Shown: positions 45,266 to 54,084 of the stretch, piece after piece | How the letters are laid out: each line of letters begins with the position of its first letter | How positions within the stretch are numbered: the stretch's first letter is position 1 | NCBI GenBank assembly: GCA_965200035.1 | Contig: OZ241334.1 | Span: 2,294,001 to 2,358,000, forward strand | Reading direction: 5' to 3' | DNA length: 64,000 nucleotides | From: UBA1952 sp965200035 | GTDB taxonomy: Bacteria; Bacteroidota; Bacteroidia; Chitinophagales; Chitinophagaceae | Translations under genes and position numbers: made by a program | Notes under the pieces: model-generated | The model's input: only the letters and a program-made list of their open reading frames with translations | Told to the model about the DNA's origin: nothing | Database searches by the model: none

Positions 45266-48073
45266 ATGAAAGTAAGCCGGTATTTTTATTGCAAGTTTTA
45301 TCAAACGTTACATGCAAAATTTCTGGAGAAAGAATTCTCACTTGAGGAAGCTAAAAAATTTCAGTATTTAAGTCCCAAAGTTTGGTATAAAGATGGCTTT
45401 AAAGCTCGGCAGTTTCGCGTTGCTGTTCGTTTCCAAGGCGGATCTGACCGCTGCGGGCGCGATTACTTCTATTCCAGATATAGAGGCTTTGAAAAACATG
45501 AAAAGTTAGAAGATTGTCAGATAGACGCTCGAACATTTTTTAAGGCCTTAGTTTACATCGGTGTTGGCGAACGCGTAGAATTTGAAAGCAGCAAAGGGCA
45601 AAATTTAAAATTAATTTTTGATGACATTGATAAAAACAATGAATGGAATAAAGCACACACACAAATAAGACTAGAGCAACTTAAAGAGTTATTTAAGAAC
45701 AAGTACTACCCACCAGATGCCGAAGAATACACCACATTACTACCTACGGCTTCTGAGAACTCCGACATTTCCAACGCATTAATTTTTGAAAACAATGCGG
45801 CTGTAGCAAAAGACTTTGAAGATAAAGTTGTCGTAGAGAAATTTGATAGTAGCGGTAAAAGGAAACCCCAAATTTTAGGACACGTTCCAAGCCGGACGGA
45901 TGATTTTGTTGGGCGAGGTCACGAACTAGCTACTCTCTACCAAACCATTTCGACATCCAAAAAGATTGTCTTTTTACACGGTGTGCCAGGCATTGGTAAA
46001 ACCTCGCTTGTAAAATGTTTTATAGAGCAATATGGTGGCAATTTTGATCATGTTGCCTGGATTAGTATTGGTATGGCAAATGATGAAATTCGAAAAGAAA
46101 ATATTTCAGACGGCCAAAGTCAAATTGAAGCTGCCTTTACGCCTCTGTATATATTCCTGAATGGGGGTTCAATTGATCCAACGTTAAATATTGAACAGCG
46201 CTTTGAGTATACTATTGGGCTATTAAACAGCATTAAAGGGAACAATCTGTTAGTTGTTGACAACTTCGATGACAGGATAATTTCTTACAGACATAAACTG
46301 CCAATAAATTCTTACTGGACAATATTAGTCACTGGCAGATCTGAGGTTCCGGGACTTACAAATGTTCTTCTTAGCTCGCTAACTAAGAAAGATGCGATAA
46401 AACTATTTGAAACTTTTTGCCAAAAACCAGTAGACGCAGATTTGTTGCAAAAATTTCTTATCGAGATTTCCTATCATACGCTTATGATAGAGGTCGCCGC
46501 GAAAACTTTGGAGGAAACTGACGCGATCACGTTAGAGTCTTTATATGAGAAATTATTGAAAGGCCAGCTGAATGATCCAGAACTTGATCAAATCATCCTA
46601 ACAGAACATGGGGCTGATAAAGGCGAATTAATTAAACAACTTTTGTTCCTGTTTGATGTTGTATCGTTGAGCCAAAACGAAATTATCATATTAAAAACGT
46701 GGTATTATCTGGAACCTAATTCGTACACACTTGAGGAGGTGAGCAATTTTACTGATGTCAATTTAGGTGAACTTAAACTTCTATTATCCGAACTTTCCAA
46801 GAAAGGATGGATCATATATAGTTCTAAGGAAAAAACATACACTTTACATCGCTTAATTCAAAAAGTAATTTTTTATAGTCTCTCTCCCAAGGCTACGGAC
46901 GTTCAAATCTTGATTAACTTTTTTTCATCCGAACTAATTGATCGTGGCTTTGATTTTACATCGCTTTTACAAACGCAAAGTAGATGCAACTATTTATTTA
47001 GCCAACTTCAAGGGAACGAGTTAGTCGATTTAGACTTGTTAACTCTACTTTTTTATAAAGCAGTAGCGTGTCAAAAACTCGGTATGATTACTGATGCTAG
47101 AGCTAATATAGAAGAGGGTTTAAAGGCTTTTGAAAAATTTACAGAGTATGATAAAAAATTGCATTGCCCTTTAAAACGATTGCTTGCGATGAAACTCAGT
47201 GATATTTGCATAAATTCTAAAGAGTATGAGGCTGCATCAATCGCATCGCTTGAAGCGTTAAATAATTTTTATTTTAGTGACGAAGAAGATCCGGCTTGGA
47301 ATAGAGATCATATACATATTTACCGTCAATTAGTATTAATATATAATCATTTGGGCGATAAGGAATCTGCCCAATTATCTTACGAAAGACTTACTTTATT
47401 TAGTAGTTCTCAGGAAACAGGCGACTTTCAATTCTTTGCCTTAGAAAATCAATTGCTCGTTCTTGTGACTACTGAAGATTTCGAGAATGCAAAACCTATC
47501 GGCGACATTTTATTTAAAGAGTATACAAAAAAATATTGTGAGAACGAGATGGGTCCTAGCGAATATGCTGAGAAAAACGTTCTTCAAGGGATAATAGCTG
47601 AGGAATTAGGTGAATTTGAAAGTGCATTTAAATACTTCAGCTCTGCGGTAGATCTATTGGAAAAGCTTGTAGTTGAACAATCGACTTCGTATGAACTGGA
47701 ACTTGCAAAGAAGCTCTGTCACTTGGGCAATGTATTAATTAAAATGGGAAATATACAGGAAGCTTTAATAAAGTTTGAAATGATTTGGCAGATATATAAA
47801 AAAAACCTAAGTTTAGATCCAAAATTCTACCTGCAACTTCTTAATTTTTCTTGGGCACTTGTTGAATTATCCTCTAAACCAGTCTCGAATGATATTATAA
47901 AGATGTTGCAATCTTCGCTAATAGCAATGCAGATTTATAGTAAGGATCAAGATGAAAATGCTGAATTTCTCAATATCACAGCGCAAATATTGGGTTGGTC
48001 CCAAGAGGAATTTAAGAAATTTATAAATGAAATTATTAGCCAAGCGCAGAAAATAATCATCAACTCCCAGTGA
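45266..48073 (+). CDS. STAND (NB-ARC-like) NTPase with C-terminal TPR-like repeats
   Basis: The ATG at 45266 (MKVSRYFYCKFYQ) is preferred; the open frame upstream overlaps the 44887-45198 gene and has basic, non-protein-like composition. About 935 residues: an N-terminal ~200-residue domain I do not recognise, an NB-ARC-type NTPase with P-loop GVPGIGKT at 239-246, Walker B NLLVVDNFDD and sensor-like ILVTGRSE, a winged-helix region (about 420-540), then TPR-like helices to the C-terminus. Family knowledge: such STAND proteins often sense phage proteins and trigger an effector, usually N-terminal. The gene is AT-rich like the dnd region. Antiviral function is inferred. Confidence 0.85.
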   Translation: MKVSRYFYCKFYQTLHAKFLEKEFSLEEAKKFQYLSPKVWYKDGFKARQFRVAVRFQGGSDRCGRDYFYSRYRGFEKHEKLEDCQIDARTFFKALVYIGVGERVEFESSKGQNLKLIFDDIDKNNEWNKAHTQIRLEQLKELFKNKYYPPDAEEYTTLLPTASENSDISNALIFENNAAVAKDFEDKVVVEKFDSSGKRKPQILGHVPSRTDDFVGRGHELATLYQTISTSKKIVFLHGVPGIGKTSLVKCFIEQYGGNFDHVAWISIGMANDEIRKENISDGQSQIEAAFTPLYIFLNGGSIDPTLNIEQRFEYTIGLLNSIKGNNLLVVDNFDDRIISYRHKLPINSYWTILVTGRSEVPGLTNVLLSSLTKKDAIKLFETFCQKPVDADLLQKFLIEISYHTLMIEVAAKTLEETDAITLESLYEKLLKGQLNDPELDQIILTEHGADKGELIKQLLFLFDVVSLSQNEIIILKTWYYLEPNSYTLEEVSNFTDVNLGELKLLLSELSKKGWIIYSSKEKTYTLHRLIQKVIFYSLSPKATDVQILINFFSSELIDRGFDFTSLLQTQSRCNYLFSQLQGNELVDLDLLTLLFYKAVACQKLGMITDARANIEEGLKAFEKFTEYDKKLHCPLKRLLAMKLSDICINSKEYEAASIASLEALNNFYFSDEEDPAWNRDHIHIYRQLVLIYNHLGDKESAQLSYERLTLFSSSQETGDFQFFALENQLLVLVTTEDFENAKPIGDILFKEYTKKYCENEMGPSEYAEKNVLQGIIAEELGEFESAFKYFSSAVDLLEKLVVEQSTSYELELAKKLCHLGNVLIKMGNIQEALIKFEMIWQIYKKNLSLDPKFYLQLLNFSWALVELSSKPVSNDIIKMLQSSLIAMQIYSKDQDENAEFLNITAQILGWSQEEFKKFINEIISQAQKIIINSQ

Positions 48074-48188
48074 ATGAGTCCGCATTTTTAACCGTCGGTG
48101 CCTATCTATTACTCTTGGAGTTTGTAGGGGATCGATGTCTTCTTGGGTCAATCGGGTCATAGGGGTCCTTTAATTTGGGATGGATTGG

Positions 48189-48221
48189 CAAGCCCGTATC
48201 GTGTAATAGAATACGGGCTTG
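48189..48221. terminator. hairpin between the STAND and primase genes
   Basis: CAAGCCCGTAT (48189-48199) pairs perfectly with ATACGGGCTTG (48211-48221) around an 11-base loop, between convergent genes. There is no strong T-tract directly after it. Confidence 0.6.
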
Positions 48222-48282
48222 TCATAGGATATTGAGCCATGAGGTAGTAGGCCAAAAAAAAGGCCAACTCTGCTTCGCCTGC

Positions 48283-49329
48283 TTATTCCGGTTTTGTCTT
48301 TGGCCTGTTCATCACCATGTACCAGGCAGAATCTTCGGTGTAATACTTAACCGGCGCTGGCTTTGATTTGGTGATCTTCTGCGCGTTGGGGTCTTTCGCC
48401 CAATAATCGTTGAGATCTTTGTAGCCTTGATATAGCGTTTCCATCGTGCGAACGTTGAAGTCGGCATCGGTCAATTGCTCATTCATAAACTGCATGGCTT
48501 TTTGCCCGGCATCATCATTGTCAAGAAACAAAAGGACGGTATCCATCTGTTCTTTCGCAGCAATAATCTGCTGGATGATCTCATTCGTGAAAGCCAAAGA
48601 GTTCAACACAATGGTATGATGTTCCGGCTCGTCCTTATCCTGCATTTCCTGCCAGCTTAAGAAATCCCACATGCCTTCAAAAATAAAAAGCTTCTTACTA
48701 AGCTTTGCACGAAAAGTCGTTGGCGACTTTGGCCGCAAGCTGGTTTTGAAGGATTTTTCCGCGCCGGGAATACTAATCTCATAGCCGCCTCTGTCATTGG
48801 CAAAAGCAAAACCATTCAGCTTCCTGTCAGGATGCTGCGTATCCTGCAAATAGATTTGCTTCAAATATTTTCCTGCAACGGCCTCTGAAATCCGCCGCTT
48901 GCTCAATTCTTCGGTCAGGCTGCGGTAAAAGATGGTGTCATGCAGTCGCAGCTTTTTAAAGCGCGGCGCTTCCTTTAATTCCGGATTGGCGGCTTGGCGT
49001 TCGCGGGGTTTGGGATAGGGAGATTTACCGGTAAACGACGCTAACGCTTCTAAGGCTTCTTTGATCCCTTTAACCCGGTCCTTGCCGTAGTAATCGCACC
49101 ACAGGTCAATCGTATCGCCGCCCGCGCCGGTGGCGCTGCGGTCACCGGCATGGCCGAAATCATACCAGGTGTTGCGCGGCTCGTTGATCTTAAAAGAAGC
49201 GGTTTTTTCATTGGGCCGGAACGGTGAAAAATACCATTGTTGGCCGTGGTGGTCGGTATGGGAATACTTACCGCCCAAATGCTGGACAAGCTGGAACAGG
49301 GGGATATTTTTGGCATCGCTGATGTGCAT
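48283..49329 (-). CDS. toprim-domain DNA primase-like protein
   Basis: The 348 residues comprise an N-terminal CHC2-like region (QWYFSPFRPNEKTASFKINE, NTWYDFG) in which the zinc-binding Cys/His ligands are absent, as is common in the mobile-element branch, and a toprim domain with LFIFEGMWDFLSW (Glu) and VLLFLDNDDAGQKA (Asp-x-Asp). It would prime replication of the element or of the transferred strand. The minus-strand block 48.3-50.8 kb continues upstream with a regulator, a methylase and a small protein gene. Confidence 0.82.
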   Translation of the reverse strand: MHISDAKNIPLFQLVQHLGGKYSHTDHHGQQWYFSPFRPNEKTASFKINEPRNTWYDFGHAGDRSATGAGGDTIDLWCDYYGKDRVKGIKEALEALASFTGKSPYPKPRERQAANPELKEAPRFKKLRLHDTIFYRSLTEELSKRRISEAVAGKYLKQIYLQDTQHPDRKLNGFAFANDRGGYEISIPGAEKSFKTSLRPKSPTTFRAKLSKKLFIFEGMWDFLSWQEMQDKDEPEHHTIVLNSLAFTNEIIQQIIAAKEQMDTVLLFLDNDDAGQKAMQFMNEQLTDADFNVRTMETLYQGYKDLNDYWAKDPNAQKITKSKPAPVKYYTEDSAWYMVMNRPKTKPE

Positions 49330-49395
49330 GATTTTTCCTTTTGAAAAAGCATTGATAAGGGGGAGCAGTTTGCTTGTTGGGAAAGCGATTAAAGG

Positions 49396-49626
49396 CTATA
49401 AGGCCTTTTTATTGGCTGCTTTCCAGCGCCGGATGTCTTCGACATCCCAGCCGACGGCACGGCGGCCAATCTTGCTTTGCTTGGGGTAAATCCCGGCTTT
49501 CATGCCGTCGTACCAAGTGGATTTGCTAAGCCCGGCATAGGCCAGGACAAGCGGCAGACGGATATAACCGGTATCCGGTAAGGTGACCGGCTGTGTCGAT
49601 AACGCGAATAAGCGGGTATACTGCAT
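49396..49626 (-). CDS. AlpA-like helix-turn-helix regulator
   Basis: ATG 49626 (MQYTRLFALSTQ) has AAAGGAA about 10 bases upstream and is chosen over the longer frame. About 76 residues with the AlpA signature YIRLPLVLAYAGLSKSTWYD and IGRRAVGWDVEDIRRW. AlpA-type proteins regulate P4-type integrases and excision in proteobacterial islands. It lies in the same module as the P4-type integrase gene (51433-52647), which makes a functional link plausible. Confidence 0.82.
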   Translation of the reverse strand: MQYTRLFALSTQPVTLPDTGYIRLPLVLAYAGLSKSTWYDGMKAGIYPKQSKIGRRAVGWDVEDIRRWKAANKKAL

Positions 49627-49829
49627 GTGGGCATTTCCTTTCAGGTTTAGAACCGACGCAACAAAACGAGCGCAATACACAGGCTGTGCTTTGATGGCGT
49701 CGATATGGGTGATAGAAATGAGTGCCAATTTTGGCATCGCGGGAACACTTAGAACGGTATCAGCGTCCAATCAATGGCTTCGGACGTTACCGGAAAGCTT
49801 ATCATTCAAGTGTATGATAAGATTCGATT

Positions 49830-50561
49830 TTATGGTGATTTCTCAAAAATCATGCACACATCATGAAGGCCTGGAATAAAGCTACCGGAATAAGTTTTTT
49901 TGCTGCTGCTGGCCCCGTGGCTGAAACGGATAATATCGGTGCAATGCTGCTGCAGTCCGGCTTGCATAGCAAAATGCTTTGTCCAATACACTAAAGGGAT
50001 GTAGCCATGCGCCCGTTCATAGTAATCACCCATCAGGATAGCCAGTTTGCCATTGTCTGCCAGCGCATCAACGCAGTTTTTAACGAGCAGTTCATAACGG
50101 GTCAAAAAACTTTCCAAAGTGGGTGATTGCGACAGATCGCGTGGGTCGTTGGTGTAAAGCTTCTGACGCCAATAAGGCGGATGTATCCAGACAAAATCGA
50201 AATGATTTTGAGGAAATTGTCCCGGCTGGCAGGCATCTATCCCTTCGTGCATATCGCTGGACCAGCAATCGACACTTAATTCCCGGCAGACATCGCGGCA
50301 GGTGCCGCTGCCTGTCATCGGATCAAGCACACGTTTGGATTGAAAGAAACGCAACAGGTCGCGAATGAGATTGCCGCCACAGTTGCCGGGATAGTTGCGA
50401 TCACCGTAATTACCGGCGGAAGCAAAATGATAGAGGCTCGTCAGATGCGGCACCGGGCTGCGGTTTACCGGAGCGTTTGGCAGCTTGGCATAGACTGGTA
50501 GGTTCACGGTCTTTGTTGAAAGTTTAGGTTTTACTTTTGAGTAGAAAGGATTGACGGTCAT
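49830..50561 (-). CDS. small DNA methyltransferase (N4/N6-type)
   Basis: The 243 residues have motif I DPMTGSGTCRDVC and motif IV IHPPYW, in a circular order of D12-class amino-methyltransferases; VDCWSSDMHEG provides the cofactor acid. Without a restriction partner nearby it is probably a solitary methylase that protects or marks the element. It is 54 bases after the small 68-aa gene and forms one run with it. Confidence 0.82.
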   Translation of the reverse strand: MTVNPFYSKVKPKLSTKTVNLPVYAKLPNAPVNRSPVPHLTSLYHFASAGNYGDRNYPGNCGGNLIRDLLRFFQSKRVLDPMTGSGTCRDVCRELSVDCWSSDMHEGIDACQPGQFPQNHFDFVWIHPPYWRQKLYTNDPRDLSQSPTLESFLTRYELLVKNCVDALADNGKLAILMGDYYERAHGYIPLVYWTKHFAMQAGLQQHCTDIIRFSHGASSSKKTYSGSFIPGLHDVCMIFEKSP

Positions 50562-50615
50562 AGTTGTTCTCCTAGGAAAAGCGGGTGGATGTTATATCCA
50601 CCCGGGATGGTGGGA

Positions 50616-50822
50616 TTATTTTGCTTCTGCGGCATTGCGTAGGGTAATACGGCCATCCAGTGGGACGCTGTCCAGTTGGATGTTGAACCCGTTGCCATCC
50701 TTATGCGCCCAGGCTGCGCCGATGCGCGTCCAGTAGCTTTGCTGCTCGTTGCTTTCACGGACCTGGTAGGCGATATGCGTTGGGGCCGAAGCATTGTTGG
50801 TTTTGGTTGCTGCGTTTTTCAT
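50616..50822 (-). CDS. small conserved plasmid/ICE-type protein (68 aa)
   Basis: ATG 50822 follows AAGGAGAG, one of the few strong Shine-Dalgarno sequences in the window, and is chosen over the longer frame to 50873. The sequence SYWTRIGAAWAHKDGNGFNI and IQLDSVPLDGRITLRN is a short family common on alphaproteobacterial plasmids and islands; function unknown. The strong ribosome site and the family suggest a non-Bacteroidota origin. Confidence 0.75.
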   Translation of the reverse strand: MKNAATKTNNASAPTHIAYQVRESNEQQSYWTRIGAAWAHKDGNGFNIQLDSVPLDGRITLRNAAEAK

Positions 50823-50876
50823 TAGATGCTCTCCTTTGTGAAGGTGGCTTGAATGCCGTCCTTGTGGGAACATTCA

Positions 50877-50978
50877 GAAGCCGCCACAGATGCGGCGAAG
50901 CGCACCTGTCAACCGAAACACGGAGGGTCTGCGCAGCGGAAACCGTGTTGGCAGGTTTACAGGCGTATCGGCGGCTTC
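50877..50978. other. nested long hairpin upstream of the 68-aa gene
   Basis: GAAGCCGCC (50877-50885) pairs with GGCGGCTTC (50970-50978), and inside it ACCTGTCAAC (50904-50913) pairs with GTTGGCAGGT (50947-50956, one G-T), with an alternative ACACGG/CCGTGT pairing. The region 50823-51432 has no other gene. It may be a leader RNA, a small RNA or a replication/transfer structure. Confidence 0.5.
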
Positions 50979-51175
50979 ATTTTCCCAACAAAAGGACGAA
51001 AGCAAGTCTGACAGAACAATGAGAGTCGTCTCTTGAATGCTGCATATCCAATCTTAAATATGCATTGGCAATAAAGCTGCGAACTAAGACCGAAAGGCAA
51101 TAAGAGCGCAAAAAACGCTTGCATTTTATGCATCATCAGCGTAGGATTTGAAGTGCTGGAAAGCAAAACAAATCA

Positions 51176-51194
51176 GGGGTCAAATTGGGGGTCA
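51176..51194. promoter_or_regulatory. paired GGGGTCA motif, candidate P4-integrase arm site
   Basis: GGGGTCA occurs at 51176-51182 and 51188-51194 with a 12-base period, about 240 bases before the P4-type integrase start. A third copy within GGGGGTCAAAT lies at 52940-52950, after the integrase gene. Similar G-rich repeats are commonly seen beside P4-type integrases; arm-site function is inferred. Confidence 0.4.
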
Positions 51195-51432
51195 TGCCTC
51201 GCTGCCCTTTCAATCAACCCCTTTACCAGAAACAAGAAAATGGCCATCCGCCTCTCCCCTCAAGAAAGAAGTTCTGACTTACCGTTAAGTACGGGAAAGT
51301 CCGTAAGCCTTTGCACGGAAACAATTCATGATAAGTCGCAGGTGCTGCACCTTACCATGAAGTCCTGCAAAATCCGATCCGTTTGGGGGTATGGCTGGGG
51401 GGCACATTTTCACAGCCGAGAGGAGTCATCCC

Positions 51433-52647
51433 ATGCTAACCGATTTAGCGTGCAAGTCTGCCATTAAACAAGCTAAACACCATAACAAGCGCATTAAACT
51501 CTTTGACGGCAACGGCCTCTTTCTCGATTGCCGCCCTAACGGGTCGGGCTACTGGCGTTATAAATACCGGATCGCTGGAAAAGAAAAGTTGCTATCCTTT
51601 GGCACTTTCCCGTTAATCTCGCTTGGGGAAGCGAGGGAGAAGCATATCGAAGCCAGGAAAGTGGTCATCAATAACAAAGACCCTTCTAGCCAGCGCAAGG
51701 CGGCAGCGCAAATAGCCAGACAGGAAACTTGGCACACATTTGAGCAAGTGGGTCGGGATTGGTATCTGCACAATCTGAAAAAATGGAGTTCAGGCCACGC
51801 TGCTGAAATCATTCGGGTGCTGCAAAAAGACCTGTTTAGATTCATCGGCCATCTGCCGGTTAAGGAAATTACCCGCCTTGTTTTGCTGCAAGCGTTGCAA
51901 AAAATCGAAATCCGGCAATCACATGAAATCGCGAGAAAGTCGCTGCAATATGCCACTAATATCCTGCGCTTTGCTGTGGTGCGGGATTATGCGCCTTACA
52001 ACGTCGCCCTCGATCTTAAAGGGTCCTTAAAGCCCTATAAGCGCGGCCACCGCCCATCAATGCCGATTGACCACTTATCTGGCTTTTTGCGCCGCTTGGA
52101 TCAAAACGAGGCCAATCTTACCGGGCATGAAAGAGATGCCCTGATAATGCTTATGCTAACGCTGGTGAGATCTGGTGAATTGACAAAGGCAAAATGGCCG
52201 GAGTTTGATCTAAACAAAGCGGTTTGGATCATCCCGGCAGAGAGGATGAAGATGAGAAAAGAACATATCGTCCCACTATCGTCTCAAGCGCTTGCCATCC
52301 TGACCAGGCGCAATACGGTTAATGCTTCATTGGATAGAACACAGCAAAGCGAGTATGTGTTTACAAGCAAGCTTGACGCGCAAAAACCGATGTCTGTAAA
52401 AGATGTTGGGGCGGCTATGATAACCATGGGATATAGAGACATTCATACACCGCATGGATTCCGCGCATTGGGAATGGGGATAGCCAAAGAAAGATTAGGT
52501 TATCGCCATGAAGTGCCGGATCGTCAGCTGGCGCATGTTCCGACCAATGCTGTGGATCGTGCTTATGACCGGTCTTTATTTATTGAAGAAAGAACGGAGA
52601 TGATGCAAACGCTGGCAAATTATATTGATAGCGCAAGACACCAATAA
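51433..52647 (+). CDS. P4-type tyrosine integrase (DUF4102 N-terminal domain)
   Basis: ATG 51433 (MLTDLACKSAIKQAKHHNKR) with GAGAGGAG upstream is chosen over the frame start 14 codons earlier. About 404 residues: the DUF4102 arm-binding domain (LFDGNGLFLDCRPNGSGYW), core-binding domain, and catalytic domain with Arg in LVRSGELTKAKW, Lys in MKMRKEHIVPL, His-x-x-Arg in HGFR, His in QLAHV and Tyr in AYDRS. This family is mainly proteobacterial and usually targets tRNA or tmRNA genes. It is a second, unrelated integrase in the island, suggesting a nested or fused element. A terminator hairpin follows. Confidence 0.92.
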   Translation: MLTDLACKSAIKQAKHHNKRIKLFDGNGLFLDCRPNGSGYWRYKYRIAGKEKLLSFGTFPLISLGEAREKHIEARKVVINNKDPSSQRKAAAQIARQETWHTFEQVGRDWYLHNLKKWSSGHAAEIIRVLQKDLFRFIGHLPVKEITRLVLLQALQKIEIRQSHEIARKSLQYATNILRFAVVRDYAPYNVALDLKGSLKPYKRGHRPSMPIDHLSGFLRRLDQNEANLTGHERDALIMLMLTLVRSGELTKAKWPEFDLNKAVWIIPAERMKMRKEHIVPLSSQALAILTRRNTVNASLDRTQQSEYVFTSKLDAQKPMSVKDVGAAMITMGYRDIHTPHGFRALGMGIAKERLGYRHEVPDRQLAHVPTNAVDRAYDRSLFIEERTEMMQTLANYIDSARHQ

Positions 52648-52653
52648 CGAAAG

Positions 52654-52689
52654 AGTCGTGGGTTTGTTTAATTAATTCAACCCGCGACT
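52654..52689 (+). terminator. terminator after the P4-type integrase gene
   Basis: AGTCGTGGGTT (52654-52664) pairs with AACCCGCGACT (52679-52689), one G-T pair, followed by TTTC. The rest of the gap to the RadC-like gene (52690-52948) has only the GGGGTCAAAT motif. Confidence 0.65.
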
Positions 52690-52948
52690 TTCACAAACTC
52701 TTACTCTTAGAGTCTGGTCATTCAATTTATTGCTAAGGTATCCTCACTGTCGTCAACATACACACATTGATATTTCTTTCGCTTTGGAGAGAACCTGTTT
52801 AAATTTCTAAGGCGTTTTAAGCTCTAATGGATACTCTTCGGACGTGCTAGGGATATATTGACAAAATGATTTTTCCTTCTACATGATCGGTAAGAAAGTA
52901 TAATTGCTTTCCTCTCATTTTCGCAATTTTTAGAACCACGGGGGTCAA

Positions 52949-53443
52949 ATGTCACAAGGTGATTTTGATAGTTTTTTTGGCGTGTCGGAAATAGCTATCA
53001 TCTACAAGTCTCAGCCAAACTTCGATACGCGGCCTAAAGTCAAATGTGCTGACGATGCTCATGCAGTTTTTATGCAAGCTTGGGACGATAATAAGTTGGA
53101 TTTGCTGGAACAATCTAAAGTTTTATTGCTTAACAGAGGCAACAAGGTGTTAGGGATGTATAACAACTCGTCCGGGGGGATTTCGGGCACTGTCATGGAT
53201 GTCCGGCTGATATTAGCAGCCGCACTTAAAGCGAATGCATCTTCAATTGTTCTGGCCCACAATCATCCTTCGGGAAACTTGAGCCCAAGTGCTGCGGATA
53301 TAACGATTACCGAAAAAATCAAGGAAGCGGGCCGAATATTGGACATTCAGGTGCTTGATCATTTAATTCTCTCGCGCGGTAAATTCTATTCTTTTGAAGA
53401 GGGGAAGGAAGTCACAGTTAATCCACGCTCGCCACAAATGTAA
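52949..53443 (+). CDS. RadC-like JAB/MPN-domain protein
   Basis: The 164 residues have the JAMM metal site His104-x-His106-Pro-Ser108 ... Asp117 (AHNHPSGNLSPSAAD), and LILAAALKANASSIVL before it. It lacks the N-terminal helix-hairpin-helix of chromosomal RadC, as in the short form carried by mobile elements. Function in the element is unknown; a de-ubiquitinase-like protease or DNA repair role has been proposed for the family. It sits 48 bases before the MT-A70 methylase gene, near attR. Confidence 0.88.
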   Translation: MSQGDFDSFFGVSEIAIIYKSQPNFDTRPKVKCADDAHAVFMQAWDDNKLDLLEQSKVLLLNRGNKVLGMYNNSSGGISGTVMDVRLILAAALKANASSIVLAHNHPSGNLSPSAADITITEKIKEAGRILDIQVLDHLILSRGKFYSFEEGKEVTVNPRSPQM

Positions 53444-53491
53444 GTTCATAAAAAGAGATTAACCATTATACAATTCATCTGGAGTCTAGGA

Positions 53492-54043
53492 ATGCGCAAG
53501 TATGACTTGATCGTAATCGATCCCCCATGGCCTATTAATAAAATTCAGCGGCGAGTTCGGCCAAATCAAACGAAAGAGCTGGACTATGAGACAATGGATT
53601 TGATGGCAATAAAAGCTTTGCCTCTTAAACATATCGCAGATGATAACTGCGTTGTGTTTCTGTGGACTATTCAAAAGTTCCTGCCGGATGCTTTTCAATT
53701 ATTTAATGAGTGGGGCGTTCGCTATCAACGCACACTTACCTGGGACAAACAAAATGGCATGTGTTTGTTTGGATTTCACCATAGGACAGAATTTGTTCTA
53801 TTTGGATACAAAGGCAAGCTGGATATGTATCCGCGTCAGAAGGCAGTCCCTACAGTTTTTGCTGAAAAATCAACCAGACACTCTGCAAAGCCAGATGGAT
53901 TTTATTCAATGATTGAACATTTTGGAAATAAGCGTATCGATCTTTTTGCCAGAAAGCAAAGATTAGGATGGGATGTCTATGGTGACGAGGTAAGTAACTC
54001 AATCACTCTGCCGCATAACTTTCCGAATATCGAGTCGGCATAG
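53492..54043 (+). CDS. MT-A70 family adenine-N6 methyltransferase
   Basis: A 183-residue protein with the catalytic motif Asp10-Pro-Pro-Trp13 (VIDPPWPI), FLWTIQKFLPDA, and GNKRIDLFARKQRLGWDVYGDE, the family core. MT-A70 proteins on mobile DNA methylate adenine in DNA and may protect the element from restriction. It is the last gene before the right arm motif and attR, in a likely two-gene unit with the RadC-like gene. Confidence 0.9.
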   Translation: MRKYDLIVIDPPWPINKIQRRVRPNQTKELDYETMDLMAIKALPLKHIADDNCVVFLWTIQKFLPDAFQLFNEWGVRYQRTLTWDKQNGMCLFGFHHRTEFVLFGYKGKLDMYPRQKAVPTVFAEKSTRHSAKPDGFYSMIEHFGNKRIDLFARKQRLGWDVYGDEVSNSITLPHNFPNIESA

Positions 54044-54057
54044 GTAAAGCACAATTT

Positions 54058-54077
54058 GTTGTCGGACTGTTGTCGAC
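54058..54077. promoter_or_regulatory. paired GTTGTCGGA motif, candidate integrase arm site (right)
   Basis: GTTGTCGGA (54058-54066) and GTTGTCGAC (54069-54077) have the same 11-base period and orientation as the pair inside attL. They lie about 42 bases inside attR. Confidence 0.6.
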
Positions 54078-54084
54078 AAGAAAA

